Source of the DNA: M55B157 sp040265115 | GTDB taxonomy: Bacteria > Actinomycetota > Actinomycetes > S36-B12 | Direction of reading: 5' to 3' | NCBI GenBank assembly: GCA_040265115.1 | Contig: JBDQGZ010000004.1 | Location: 1-33,671 of the forward strand | DNA length: 33,671 nt | Part shown: piece by piece, positions 15,593 to 24,687 of the stretch | Layout of the letters: each line of letters starts with the position of its first letter | Numbering within the stretch: the first letter of the stretch is position 1 | Program-made: the position numbers and the translations under genes | The notes under the pieces: model-generated | The model's input: the letters and a program-made list of their open reading frames with translations, nothing else | The model's database searches: none | What the model was told of the DNA's origin: nothing

Positions 15593-17443
15593 ATGTGCGG
15601 GATCGTGGGCTACGTCGGCGAGAAGCAGGCGCTCGAGGTCGTCGTCGAGGGGCTTCGTCGACTGGAGTACCGCGGCTACGACTCCGCCGGTGTCGCCGTG
15701 GTGGCCGATGGTCGACTCCACACCCGCAAGAAGGCCGGCAAACTGGCGAACCTGGAGAGCCTGCTCGGTGAGGATCCGCTCGAAGCGGCCACCCTGGGCA
15801 TCGGTCACACCCGCTGGGCGACGCATGGGGGACCGACCGACGCCAATGCGCACCCTCATGTCAGCGATGACGGGCGGGTCGCGGTCATCCATAACGGGAT
15901 CATCGAGAACTTCGCGGAGTTGCGCGATGAGCTCAGTGCGGCCGGGGTGGTGTTGAACTCCGAGACCGACACCGAGGTGGTGGCGCACCTGCTGGCGGCT
16001 GAGCTGCCTGCCTGCGGCGGGGATCTATCCGAGGCGATGCGGCGCACCTGCGTCCGTCTTGAAGGCGCCTTCACCCTTGTGGCCGTCGTCGCTGACGATG
16101 TCGATGTCGTGGTGGCGGCGCGCCGAAATTCCCCGTTGGTCGTCGGTCTAGGCCAGGGCGAGAAATTCCTCGCCTCCGATGTGGCGGCGTTCGTCTCGCA
16201 CACCCGAGAGGCGCTCGAACTCGGCCAGGACCAGGTGGTCACGATCTCGCGCGATGAGGTGATCGTCACGGACTTCCACGGCAATCTCGTCGAGGCCACC
16301 CCCTTCACCATCACCTGGGATGCCGCCGCCGCCGAGAAGGGTGGCTACGACCTGTTCATGCTCAAGGAGATCGCCGAGCAGCCCAAGGCCGTCTCCGATG
16401 CGCTTCGCGGTCGTGTGGGCCGGGATGGCCGACTACATCTCGACGAGATGCACCTGACTGACGCGGACCTGCGCGAAATCGACAAGATCCTCGTCGTCGC
16501 CTGCGGCACCGCCTACCACGCGGGTTTGGTGGCGAAATACGCGATCGAGCATTGGACGCGCATCCCGGTCGATGTGGAACTGGCCAGCGAATTCCGATAC
16601 CGCGATCCGATCGTCGACTCGCGCATGCTCACCATCGCCATCTCCCAGTCGGGGGAGACGATGGACACGCTCATGGCGCTGCGCTATGCCCGAGAGCAGG
16701 GCTCTCGAGCGTTGGCGATCTGCAACACCGTTGGGTCGACGATTCCCCGGGAATCCGATGGTGTGCTCTACACCTACGCCGGACCGGAGATCGCCGTGGC
16801 GTCGACGAAGGCCTTCCTCACTCAGATCATCGCGGCCTATCTCGTGGGGCTCTATCTCGCGCAGGTGCGAGGGAACATGTTCGGTGATGAGATTGCGGCG
16901 GTGCTCCGCGACCTGTCGGACATGCCACAGGCAGTCGATCTGGTGCTCGACACCTCTGAGGGGGTGCAGGAGCTCGCGGCGGAGTTGGCCGACGCCAAGT
17001 CCGTGTTGTTCATCGGACGCCATGTGGGATTCCCTGTCGCCCTCGAGGGAGCGTTGAAGTTGAAGGAACTCGCCTATATGCACGCGGAGGGATTCGCGGC
17101 CGGTGAGTTGAAGCACGGTCCCATCGCACTCATCGAGCCGGGGATTCCCGTGGTGTGCATCGTGCCGTCGCCGCAGGGACGGGTCGTGCTGCACGACAAA
17201 GTGGTGAGCAACATCCAAGAGGTCAGAGCCCGTGGGGCGCGGACCATCATCGTGGCCGAGGAGGGGGATGAGTCGGTCGTCCCGTACGCCGATCACATCA
17301 TCCGAGTCCCCGCGGTGCCGACCCTCATGCAGCCGCTGGTGTCCACCGTCCCGCTCCAGGTCTTCGCATGCGCGATGGCGACAGCCAAGGGCCATGATGT
17401 CGATCAGCCCAGGAACCTGGCCAAGTCGGTCACGGTCGAATAG
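15593..17443 (+). CDS. glmS: Glutamine-fructose-6-phosphate aminotransferase (isomerizing)
   Basis: A 616-residue enzyme that makes glucosamine-6-phosphate from fructose-6-phosphate and glutamine. The class II amidotransferase nucleophile is Cys2 (MCGIVGYVG). HTRWATHGGPTDANAHPH-type sequence follows. Two SIS sugar-isomerase domains come next, with CGTAYHAG and SQSGETMDT, and the protein ends in DQPRNLAKSVTVE, the family C-terminus. A TACGCT box ends 7 nt before the ATG, which would fit a leaderless transcript. I see no ribozyme-type leader; the 27-nt gap after glmM is too short for glmS ribozyme. Confidence 0.98.
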   Translation: MCGIVGYVGEKQALEVVVEGLRRLEYRGYDSAGVAVVADGRLHTRKKAGKLANLESLLGEDPLEAATLGIGHTRWATHGGPTDANAHPHVSDDGRVAVIHNGIIENFAELRDELSAAGVVLNSETDTEVVAHLLAAELPACGGDLSEAMRRTCVRLEGAFTLVAVVADDVDVVVAARRNSPLVVGLGQGEKFLASDVAAFVSHTREALELGQDQVVTISRDEVIVTDFHGNLVEATPFTITWDAAAAEKGGYDLFMLKEIAEQPKAVSDALRGRVGRDGRLHLDEMHLTDADLREIDKILVVACGTAYHAGLVAKYAIEHWTRIPVDVELASEFRYRDPIVDSRMLTIAISQSGETMDTLMALRYAREQGSRALAICNTVGSTIPRESDGVLYTYAGPEIAVASTKAFLTQIIAAYLVGLYLAQVRGNMFGDEIAAVLRDLSDMPQAVDLVLDTSEGVQELAAELADAKSVLFIGRHVGFPVALEGALKLKELAYMHAEGFAAGELKHGPIALIEPGIPVVCIVPSPQGRVVLHDKVVSNIQEVRARGARTIIVAEEGDESVVPYADHIIRVPAVPTLMQPLVSTVPLQVFACAMATAKGHDVDQPRNLAKSVTVE

Positions 17444-17459
17444 CGCGGCGCGCCGGCTC

Positions 17460-17834
17460 GTGATCATCTCCATCGGGATCGATACCGTCCATATCCCGCG
17501 TTTCACCACCATCATCGAACGCCGCCCGACGATCGTCGATCGGCTCTTCACCGCGCAGGAGTCCTGCCACCCCGCTGATGGACGCCGGCGGGGTGCATCC
17601 TCGCTCGCGGCTCGCTTCGCCGCCAAGGAGGCGGTCGCCAAGGCGCTCGGGGCACCGGGTGGATTGCATTGGCATGACTGCCTGATCCTGACCGACGAGT
17701 CCGGCCGTCCGCGGGTGGAGGTGACCGGCACGGTCGCGGCCGCGGCGGCTAGTCAGGGCATCGACCGCTGGCACGTGTCCCTCACCCACGACGGTGACTA
17801 CGCGGTAGCGCAGGTCGTCACCGAAGGCGTATGA
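17460..17834 (+). CDS. acpS: Holo-[acyl-carrier-protein] synthase
   Basis: A 124-residue enzyme that transfers 4'-phosphopantetheine from CoA to acyl carrier protein. Visible motifs are IGIDTVHIPRF at the N-terminus (metal-binding Asp), SSLAARFAAKEAVAKALG in the middle and WHVSLTHDGDYAVAQVV near the end. The start is GTG 17460, 16 nt after glmS; no strong ribosome-binding site is seen. The frame extends far upstream inside glmS, without similarity. It heads the acpS-nnr pair common in this phylum. Confidence 0.95.
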   Translation: MIISIGIDTVHIPRFTTIIERRPTIVDRLFTAQESCHPADGRRRGASSLAARFAAKEAVAKALGAPGGLHWHDCLILTDESGRPRVEVTGTVAAAAASQGIDRWHVSLTHDGDYAVAQVVTEGV

Positions 17835-17850
17835 GGCAGGATCGACCGTC

Positions 17851-19401
17851 ATGAGCATCGGCGTGTACGAGGTGGCCCAGGTGCGGGCAGCCGAAGCCGC
17901 GCTCATGGCGCGGGTACCGGAGGGATCCCTCATGCAGCGGGCGGCAGCCGGTCTTGAGGCGTTCCTCGCACGCATGCTGACGCAGATTCGAGGTGGTGTC
18001 GTCGGCAGCAGGGTGGTCGTTCTCGTGGGTTCGGGCAATAACGGGGGGGACGCACTGTGGGCGGCCGCCGGGCTCGCCCGTCGTGGGGCTCGCGTCGACG
18101 CGGTCACCCTTTCCGATGGCTGGCACACCGAGGGGATGTCGGCCCTGCTTGGCGCAGGTGGCCGGATGCGAGCGGCCAGCGATCCGCCTCCCCGCGATCA
18201 CGCGGGCCTCTCGGGCTTGATCGAGAGCGCTGATGCGATCGTCGACGGGATCACCGGAATCGGGGGACGCGGAGGACTGCGGGGGTCTGCCCGGGACATC
18301 GCGCGGTGGGTGTCGGCGAGTTGCGCGTTCGTGGTCGCGGTCGATATTCCCAGTGGCGTCGATGCGGACACCGGAGCAATCGGAGACGGTACCGATGATG
18401 CATCCGCCGGCAGCGGCGAATGCATCATGGCGGATGCCACCGTCACCTTCGGCTGTCTGAAGCCGGGTCTCCTCGTCGCTCCGGGTCGATTCCCGTCCGG
18501 TGCGCTGCACCTCGTCGACATCGGCCTCGATGCTGACCTGGGGGAACCACGCTGTCAGGTCCTCGATGAACTCGATATCGCGCGGTGCCTGCCCGAGCCG
18601 CAGGACGCTGACTATAAATACTCGCGCGGAGTAGTAGGTGTCGGCGCGGGCAGTCGCCAATATCGGGGAGCAGGATTCCTGGCCACCGATGCCGCGCGTG
18701 CTTCAGGAGTCGGCATGGTCCACTACCTGGCTTTCGATGATGAACTCGGTCACGCGATCGCGGCGCGGCTGTGGGATGTCGTCGTCTCGGCCGATATCGA
18801 CGATCCCCGCATCACCGGGTATGCGGTCGGTCCCGGATGGGGTGGCGATGACTCCACCGACGAGCATCTGCGCAAGATCCTGGCCGGTGATGTTCCTGTC
18901 GTGGTCGATGCTGATGGCCTGCGTGTGCTTGCCCGGCATCGGGAGTGGGTGCGGGAGCGGAGTCGTCGGGCAGGAGTCACCGTGATCACTCCGCACGAGG
19001 GGGAGTTTCGGGCACTCGGCTTCGAGATCGGTCGGGACCGACTTGATGCGACCCGACGAGCCGCGGAGGATCTGGAATGCGTGGTGGTGTTGAAGGGCCC
19101 GGGCACGATCATCGCCACCCCGGAGGGGTCGTCCTACGTCGATACCTTCGGGACCGCCGTATTGGGCACGGCAGGCAGCGGCGATGTGCTGACCGGGCTG
19201 ATGGGCGGGATGCTCGCTGCGGCACGGGCACGTGAGGGTGCACTCACCGTTGACGGTGCGGCCCTGGTGAGTGCAGCGGCGGTGGGGGTGCACGGGATCG
19301 CGGGACGGCTTGCGGCACACGGTGGGCGCCCCGTCACCGCGATGGATATCGCGCACGCGATACCCGACGCCATCGCTCAGGTCCGACGCGGTGGGCGGTG
19401 A
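17851..19401 (+). CDS. nnr: Bifunctional NAD(P)HX repair enzyme (epimerase + dehydratase)
   Basis: A 516-residue fusion that repairs hydrated NADH and NADPH. The N-terminal epimerase half (about 1-215) shows GSGNNGGDALWAAAGLARRG and DIPSGVDADTG. The C-terminal half (about 225-510) is the ADP/ATP-dependent dehydratase of ribokinase fold, with KYSRGVVGVGAGSRQYRGAG, GPGWGGD, VVDADGL, TPHEGEF and GTAGSGDVLTGLMGG. In the epimerase loop the usual GGDG reads GGDA. The start is ATG 17851, 16 nt after acpS; it overlaps alr by four bases. Confidence 0.96.
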   Translation: MSIGVYEVAQVRAAEAALMARVPEGSLMQRAAAGLEAFLARMLTQIRGGVVGSRVVVLVGSGNNGGDALWAAAGLARRGARVDAVTLSDGWHTEGMSALLGAGGRMRAASDPPPRDHAGLSGLIESADAIVDGITGIGGRGGLRGSARDIARWVSASCAFVVAVDIPSGVDADTGAIGDGTDDASAGSGECIMADATVTFGCLKPGLLVAPGRFPSGALHLVDIGLDADLGEPRCQVLDELDIARCLPEPQDADYKYSRGVVGVGAGSRQYRGAGFLATDAARASGVGMVHYLAFDDELGHAIAARLWDVVVSADIDDPRITGYAVGPGWGGDDSTDEHLRKILAGDVPVVVDADGLRVLARHREWVRERSRRAGVTVITPHEGEFRALGFEIGRDRLDATRRAAEDLECVVVLKGPGTIIATPEGSSYVDTFGTAVLGTAGSGDVLTGLMGGMLAAARAREGALTVDGAALVSAAAVGVHGIAGRLAAHGGRPVTAMDIAHAIPDAIAQVRRGGR

Positions 19402-20591
19402 TCGAGGTGACTCCGACTGCTTCGCTCGTGCGCGCTGAGGCCGTGATCGATCTGGACGCCATCGTGGCGAACATCGAACGTCTGCGATCGGAGACGACAG
19501 CGCAGATCATGGTCGTGGTCAAAGCCGACGCCTACGGCCACGGAATGCTGCCCGTCGCCCGATGCGCACGACGTCAGGCTGTCGGGTGGTTGGGGGTGGC
19601 ACTGCCAGAGGAGGCGCTGGCGCTACGAGCCGCGGGTGATTCCGGGCGCATCCTGGCGTGGCTGATGACCCCGGGACAGGACAGTCTCGTGGAGAGCCTG
19701 CGCCAGGAGGTCGACCTCGGGGTCTCCACCGAGTGGGCGATGAGCGAGGTGATCGAGGCTGCGCGTGTGGAACGCATCCGCGCACGGGTGCACCTGAAGG
19801 TCGACACCGGCCTCGGTCGTGCTGGCGCGACTCTCCACGAGTGGGCCGAGCTGGTCGCGATGGCACGCGCGGGTAGCGACGAAGGGCTGGTTGACGTCGT
19901 CGGTGTGTGGTCGCACCTGGTGTCCGGTGAAGATCCGGATTCACCGATCACCACAGAGCAGGCGCGGGTGTTCGGCGAGGCGCTCGCGACGGTGCGCGAA
20001 GCTGGTCTTTCGCCGGAGTGGATCCATCTGGGGAATTCCGGTGCCACGCTCTCCGGGGTGACCCGCGAGTGGGGGATCGGCGACACGCTCGTACGCACGG
20101 GGATTGCCGTCTATGGCCTCACGCCGGGGCGGGTCATGGGCGAGGCTTCCAGTCTGGGACTCCAACCGGCGATGACGCTGCGCGCGCGACTGGCTCAGGT
20201 GAAGCAGGTCCGGGCCGGCCACGGTGTCTCCTACGGTCATCACTGGGTCGCAACGCGTGATACGCGGTTGGGTCTGGTTCCGCTGGGATATGCCGACGGA
20301 CTTCCGCGGACAGCTCAGACCCCCGAGGTCTTCATCGCCGGTCGCCGCTGCCCGGTCATCGGCCGGATCGCCATGGATCAGTGCGTGGTCGATCTGGGAG
20401 ATCTCGACGTCGACCCGGGTGAGGAGGTCATCGTCTTCGGATCCGGCCACGATGGTGAACCGACCGCCGAGGAGTGGGCAGCCTGGGCCGACACGATCGG
20501 CTACGAGATCGTCACCCGCATCGGACCACGGGTGCCGCGTCGTTACCTCGGCCAGGCAGTGTCTGAGGGGGAGTCGGCGACCGATGGGTGA
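19398..20591 (+). CDS. alr: Alanine racemase
   Basis: A 397-residue PLP enzyme that makes D-alanine for peptidoglycan. The PLP lysine is K42 in VVVKADAYGHG. The second catalytic residue is the tyrosine in GHGVSYGHHW. RIAMDQCVVDLGD and GYADGLPR are also conserved. The GTG start forms a GTGA overlap with nnr (19398-19401). Another GTG at 19407 is possible. It ends 8 nt inside the start of the next gene. Confidence 0.97.
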   Translation: MIEVTPTASLVRAEAVIDLDAIVANIERLRSETTAQIMVVVKADAYGHGMLPVARCARRQAVGWLGVALPEEALALRAAGDSGRILAWLMTPGQDSLVESLRQEVDLGVSTEWAMSEVIEAARVERIRARVHLKVDTGLGRAGATLHEWAELVAMARAGSDEGLVDVVGVWSHLVSGEDPDSPITTEQARVFGEALATVREAGLSPEWIHLGNSGATLSGVTREWGIGDTLVRTGIAVYGLTPGRVMGEASSLGLQPAMTLRARLAQVKQVRAGHGVSYGHHWVATRDTRLGLVPLGYADGLPRTAQTPEVFIAGRRCPVIGRIAMDQCVVDLGDLDVDPGEEVIVFGSGHDGEPTAEEWAAWADTIGYEIVTRIGPRVPRRYLGQAVSEGESATDG

Positions 20592-21666
20592 TGCGATGGG
20601 TGCAGCTGGTCGCGGAGCGTTGACGCTCGCGGCGGTGGCCGGAGGCGCAGCTCTCGGTGCACTCGCCGAGCGGGTGTGGTCACGTCGGCGCCTCTCCGAG
20701 TCACCCGTCCCGGCTGACCCGGTGATCCCGCACGGAACCGAGATTCGACGGATTCACAGCGCGGGTGGTGGCATCCTCCATGCTGAGATCGACACTCCCG
20801 CCGGTTGGGCTCCCGGTGATCCCACGGTCGTCCTCGTACATGGTTTCGCCCTCGACCTGTCGACGTGGCAGCACCAGCGCCGGGCCTTACGCGAGGTGGG
20901 TCGGGTCATCGTGTACGACCACCGCGGTCATGGGCGATCAGTGGGCGCCTACGACCCAGGGAGTGGTGTCGACATCGAACGGCTCGGCAGTGATCTGGCC
21001 GAGGTGATCGAGGCGTGCGCTCCGCACAGCGAGATGGTCCTCGCGGGGCATTCCATGGGCGGGATGACGATCATGGAACTCGCACTGCAGCAGCCGGACT
21101 GGTTCGGCACTCGTGTGCGAGGGTCCGCCCTGCTGGCGACTTCGGCGGGCCCGATCGCCACGGTGACCCTCGGGTTGCCCCAACCCCTCGCGCGGGTCGC
21201 GCACCGACTTGCTCCCACCGTGGAAAACCTTGTCGAACAGGACTGGCTCGCCGGAGTCGTCACCCGTATCCGTGGTTCAGGCAGCGATGTCAGTCGGATC
21301 CTCACTCGAACCTATGCCTTCGGTGACACCGCACCCGAACATGGCACCGCGCTGGTCGCGCACTTACTGGGCTCCACCCCGCTACCGGTGGTCGGGAATC
21401 TTCTCTCTGACATTGGCCGACATGATCGGCGTCATGCACTCGAGGTACTGGAGCAGGTTCCCGTGCTCATCATCGTCGGGACCGACGATCGATTGACTCC
21501 CGCGGGTCATTCGCGCCGGATACACCAGGTCATCGATTCCTCTGAGCTCATCCTGCTCGAAGGAGTAGGCCACATGCTCACCCTCGAGGATCCCGAGCCC
21601 ATCGACGATGCCCTGGTCGGGTTCATTCGTCAGGTTTTCGGCCCGTCTTCGAAGGCCATCGCGTGA
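20584..21666 (+). CDS. Alpha/beta-fold hydrolase, probably membrane-anchored
   Basis: A 360-residue protein. An N-terminal Ala/Gly-rich hydrophobic stretch (about residues 9-28) may be a membrane anchor or weak signal. The hydrolase fold follows: VLVHGFALDLSTW (oxyanion region), nucleophile S157 in AGHSMGG, an acidic residue in GTDDRLTP (D301 or D302) and H330 in GVGHML. The substrate is unknown. A hydrolase gene in this slot between alr and tsaE is conserved in many actinobacteria. The start is ATG 20584 (8-nt overlap with alr); ATG 20596 is also in frame. Confidence 0.88.
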   Translation: MGDAMGAAGRGALTLAAVAGGAALGALAERVWSRRRLSESPVPADPVIPHGTEIRRIHSAGGGILHAEIDTPAGWAPGDPTVVLVHGFALDLSTWQHQRRALREVGRVIVYDHRGHGRSVGAYDPGSGVDIERLGSDLAEVIEACAPHSEMVLAGHSMGGMTIMELALQQPDWFGTRVRGSALLATSAGPIATVTLGLPQPLARVAHRLAPTVENLVEQDWLAGVVTRIRGSGSDVSRILTRTYAFGDTAPEHGTALVAHLLGSTPLPVVGNLLSDIGRHDRRHALEVLEQVPVLIIVGTDDRLTPAGHSRRIHQVIDSSELILLEGVGHMLTLEDPEPIDDALVGFIRQVFGPSSKAIA

Positions 21667-22187
21667 GTTCCTCGCCGTCTTCTACCCCCGGAGAGGGATC
21701 TGCGCCGATGGTCGTGGATCTCGTCGGTGCTGACGCCACCGAGGCGCTCGGCCGGCGACTGGCTGACCTCGTCAGGGCAGGGGACCTGATTATCTTGACC
21801 GGCGGGCTCGGAGCGGGCAAGACGACCCTTACGCGAGGACTCGGCACGGCTTTGGGGGTGCGCGGCCCGATCACGAGCCCGACCTTCGTCGTCGCTCGTC
21901 ATCACCCGCATCTCACCGGAGGGACAGGGCTCATCCACGTCGATGCCTACCGTGTGGGATCCGTGGCGGAGATCGACGACCTCGATCTGCTCGACCGGGC
22001 CGGCGAGGCAGTCACGGTCGTGGAGTGGGGCGCGGAACGGGTGGAGCACCTGTCACCGAACCGCCTGCACCTCCACCTTGCTGAGGACGAACATGATCCG
22101 CTCCTGCGACGAGTCAGGATCGAGGCGATCGGCCCACGCTGGGCCGGGATCGATCTCGCGGTCCTCCAGCCACCTGCGGATGCTTGA
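21663..22187 (+). CDS. tsaE: tRNA t6A biosynthesis ATPase TsaE
   Basis: A 174-residue P-loop protein that drives turnover of the TsaB-TsaD complex in making N6-threonylcarbamoyl-adenosine at tRNA position 37. The Walker A motif GGLGAGKTT is at residues 47-55, followed by ITSPTFVVARHH, HVDAYRV and VVEWGAE, all family landmarks. The GTG start overlaps the hydrolase gene by four bases (GTGA). An ATG at 21708 would remove a Ser/Pro-rich leader of 15 residues. The C-terminus extends a little past the family core. Confidence 0.95.
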   Translation: MSSSPSSTPGEGSAPMVVDLVGADATEALGRRLADLVRAGDLIILTGGLGAGKTTLTRGLGTALGVRGPITSPTFVVARHHPHLTGGTGLIHVDAYRVGSVAEIDDLDLLDRAGEAVTVVEWGAERVEHLSPNRLHLHLAEDEHDPLLRRVRIEAIGPRWAGIDLAVLQPPADA

Positions 22188-22195
22188 CTAGCGCG

Positions 22196-23014
22196 GTGAT
22201 CGTTCTCGCTATCGATACGGCGACCGCCGCAACGACGGTCGCCGTTCTCGGTCCGGGAGTCCAGGCGAGTCGGACCGTCATCGATGCGCACGGACACGTC
22301 GAATCCCTCGCACCCCTCATCGAAGGGGTTCTCGCAGCATCGGCACGGAGCGCGCTTGCCATCGATGTGGTCGCCTGCGGTGTTGGACCGGGGCCCTTCA
22401 CCGGGCTGCGTGTCGGAGTGGCGACGGCCATCGCCATGGGGACGGTGTGGCAGCGACCGATCGTCGGGGTGTGCACCCATGAGGTCCTGGGTCGAGTTGC
22501 CCTGCGTACCGTGTCCGATGTCACCGAGTGGATACCCGATGGTGGGGATGCCGTGATCGTGGCGACCTCGGCTCGACGGGTCGAATGTCACGTCTCCCGG
22601 TATGACATCGAGGGGCGGTGCGTGTCTGGTCCGGTGGTCATGTCCCATGATGAGACGCGATCGCTGATCAGCGAGTCCGGTGCTGTCGTGGCAGGTGACG
22701 CGTGGCCCCTCCTCACTCCGGACCTGATCGAGAGGCGGCGCGGTCCGAACTACCCCGAGGCACTCGACCTGGCCGCGATCGTGCAGGAGCGACACGAGTC
22801 GGGGGAGGCGTGGCCGGATGATGACGAACTCGACGGCGCCCTCCTCGATGTGGCCCTCGAGTCGGCGAACGCGCGCGGAGCGTCGACGGCGGCCTACCTC
22901 GCTCGCCGGCAGCATGCCGGGCGGGTACTGCTTCCGGCTCGACCGCTGTATCTGCGACAGCCTGATGCGGTGCCGTCAGCCGATCGCATCGCGGCTGCAA
23001 AGGACCCGCGGTGA
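22196..23014 (+). CDS. tsaB: t6A complex protein TsaB
   Basis: A 272-residue ASKHA-fold protein that dimerises with TsaD. LAIDTATAATTVAVLG at the N-terminus and GVGPGPFTGLRVGVATAIAMG are typical. It lacks the catalytic metal site, as expected. I chose GTG 22196 from the N-terminus pattern; a TTG at 22184 would overlap the tsaE stop by four bases and is a credible alternative. It is longer than the E. coli form because of a C-terminal extension. Confidence 0.93.
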   Translation: MIVLAIDTATAATTVAVLGPGVQASRTVIDAHGHVESLAPLIEGVLAASARSALAIDVVACGVGPGPFTGLRVGVATAIAMGTVWQRPIVGVCTHEVLGRVALRTVSDVTEWIPDGGDAVIVATSARRVECHVSRYDIEGRCVSGPVVMSHDETRSLISESGAVVAGDAWPLLTPDLIERRRGPNYPEALDLAAIVQERHESGEAWPDDDELDGALLDVALESANARGASTAAYLARRQHAGRVLLPARPLYLRQPDAVPSADRIAAAKDPR

Positions 23015-23556
23015 TGGCTCCACATGATGGGTCCTTGAGTTCGTGGACGGCGAACCCCGGTGCCCTGTCTGATGACGTCATCTCGATCTCACCCATGCGG
23101 TGGTGGCACATCGAGCAGGCGATGGTCTGGGAGTCCGAACTCTTCGCGAATTCAGCATGGAGCGCGGCGCAGATGTGGTCGGAACTGGCTCGCGAGCAGC
23201 GCCGCTACTACGTGCTGACCGCAGCCGGTGAAGGAACCGATATGCCGGAGTCGGTTCTGGGCTACGCGGGGATCTCGATCCTGGCACCGGATGCGGATGT
23301 GCAGACAGTTGCGGTCGCACCTTTCCTGCAGGGGCGAGGCTGGGGAAGGCGGCTGGTGGTTCGACTCCTCGAGGACGCGGCGGAATCGGGATGCACGCAG
23401 GTCATGCTGGAGGTCCGTGCCGACAACGAAGCGGCTCTCGCTCTCTATGAGGGGCTCGGCTTCGAGGTGATCGCCCGACGTACCGCCTACTACGGTCCGG
23501 GAGAGGATGCGCTCATCATGAGACTGCGACCGCTGACTCCGGGTAGTCCCGCATGA
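23014..23556 (+). CDS. rimI: N-acetyltransferase RimI (GNAT family)
   Basis: A 180-residue protein. After a 25-residue leader the GNAT domain runs from ISISPMRWWHIEQAMVWESELF to the C-terminus. The acetyl-CoA loop is VAPFLQGRGWGRRL, and ADNEAALALYEGLGFEVIARRTAYY is the classic RimI ending. The E. coli enzyme acetylates the N-terminus of ribosomal protein S18; in actinobacteria RimI is part of the tsaB-rimI-tsaD cluster. The ATG at 23014 shares one base with the tsaB stop; a GTG one codon earlier is possible. Confidence 0.93.
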   Translation: MAPHDGSLSSWTANPGALSDDVISISPMRWWHIEQAMVWESELFANSAWSAAQMWSELAREQRRYYVLTAAGEGTDMPESVLGYAGISILAPDADVQTVAVAPFLQGRGWGRRLVVRLLEDAAESGCTQVMLEVRADNEAALALYEGLGFEVIARRTAYYGPGEDALIMRLRPLTPGSPA

Positions 23557-24605
23557 ACCCCTCCCCTTCGCAAGCGCCACTCGTCATGGGGATCGAAACC
23601 TCGTGTGATGAGACGGGTGTCGCCTTCGTGCGAGGACGCGAGCTGCTGGCCGATGTGATCGCTTCGAGTGTGGAAGAGCAGGCGCGCTTCGGGGGAGTCG
23701 TGCCCGAAGTCGCCTCGCGCGCCCATGTCGAGGCACTGCAGACCACCCTGGAGGCGGCCCGCCATGAGGCGGGAGTCGCCTGGGGTGATGTGGATGCCGT
23801 GGCGGTCACCGCCGGACCGGGTCTGGTCGGCGCCCTGCTCGTCGGCGTCGCTGCCGCGCAGGGGTTGGCTCTCGCCCTCGATCGTCCGCTCTACGGGGTG
23901 AATCACCTGGCCGCGCACGTCGCGGTGGACCGACTGGTACACGGCGAACTTCCGCAACCGGCGCTGGCCCTTCTTGTCTCGGGCGGTCACACGTCGCTCC
24001 TGCGCGTCGACGATGTCACGGCGCAGGTCACGCCGATCGGACAGACCCTCGACGATGCAGCCGGAGAGGCGTTCGACAAGATCGCCCGACTCCTTGGTCT
24101 GCCCTTTCCCGGCGGACCGGCCATCGACGCCCACGCCCGGGCTGGTGACCCGGCATCGATCGATTTCCCCCGCGGCCTGATGTCCGGCGACGAGCACCGC
24201 CATGATTTCTCCTTCTCCGGGCTGAAGACCGCGGTGGCGCGATGGATGAGGGATCGCGAGCGTGTAGGCGAGTCGATCCGCGTTGCGGATGTTGCGGCGG
24301 CCTTCCAGGAGGCGGTGGTGGATGTCTTGAGTGCCAAAGCCGTGCGGGCATGCCGGGATGAGGGAATCGAGCACCTCATTCTCGGAGGCGGAGTCGCCGC
24401 GAACTCCCGGCTACGTGAACTGGTCGTCCAACGGGCGGGCGGTGCGGGGATCGAGGTACGTATCCCCCCGCCGAGGCTATGTACCGATAACGGAGCCATG
24501 GTCGCCTCGCTGGGGGCGGCGCTGGTCGAGCGGGGCGTGCGGCCCTCCTCCCTCGGCCTGGGAGCTGATTCGTCCCTCCCCGTGACCGAGATCACCCTCC
24601 CCTGA
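23553..24605 (+). CDS. tsaD: tRNA N6-adenosine threonylcarbamoyltransferase TsaD
   Basis: A 350-residue enzyme that transfers threonylcarbamoyl to A37 of ANN-decoding tRNAs. MGIETSCDETGVAFV opens the ASKHA fold; the metal ligands H118 and H122 are in GVNHLAAH. SGGHTSLL, AGEAFDKIARLLGLPFPGGP and DFSFSGLKTA are further hallmarks, and GGGVAANSRLRELV lies in the nucleotide site. Its start overlaps rimI by ATGA. It ends the compact + strand run; 82 nt separate it from the next gene. Confidence 0.98.
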   Translation: MNPSPSQAPLVMGIETSCDETGVAFVRGRELLADVIASSVEEQARFGGVVPEVASRAHVEALQTTLEAARHEAGVAWGDVDAVAVTAGPGLVGALLVGVAAAQGLALALDRPLYGVNHLAAHVAVDRLVHGELPQPALALLVSGGHTSLLRVDDVTAQVTPIGQTLDDAAGEAFDKIARLLGLPFPGGPAIDAHARAGDPASIDFPRGLMSGDEHRHDFSFSGLKTAVARWMRDRERVGESIRVADVAAAFQEAVVDVLSAKAVRACRDEGIEHLILGGGVAANSRLRELVVQRAGGAGIEVRIPPPRLCTDNGAMVASLGAALVERGVRPSSLGLGADSSLPVTEITLP

Positions 24606-24687
24606 CACCCCACAACCGTGACTCAGACGCAATGAGTGGGTGTGGCTTCAGCGGGGTTCGGGGCCTTGCCCGGGTTACCCTTACCAG

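Noticed and set aside
14627..15988. 453-codon minus-strand open frame opposite glmM and glmS
   Set aside because: Shadow of two certain genes; it crosses their boundary and shows no domain.
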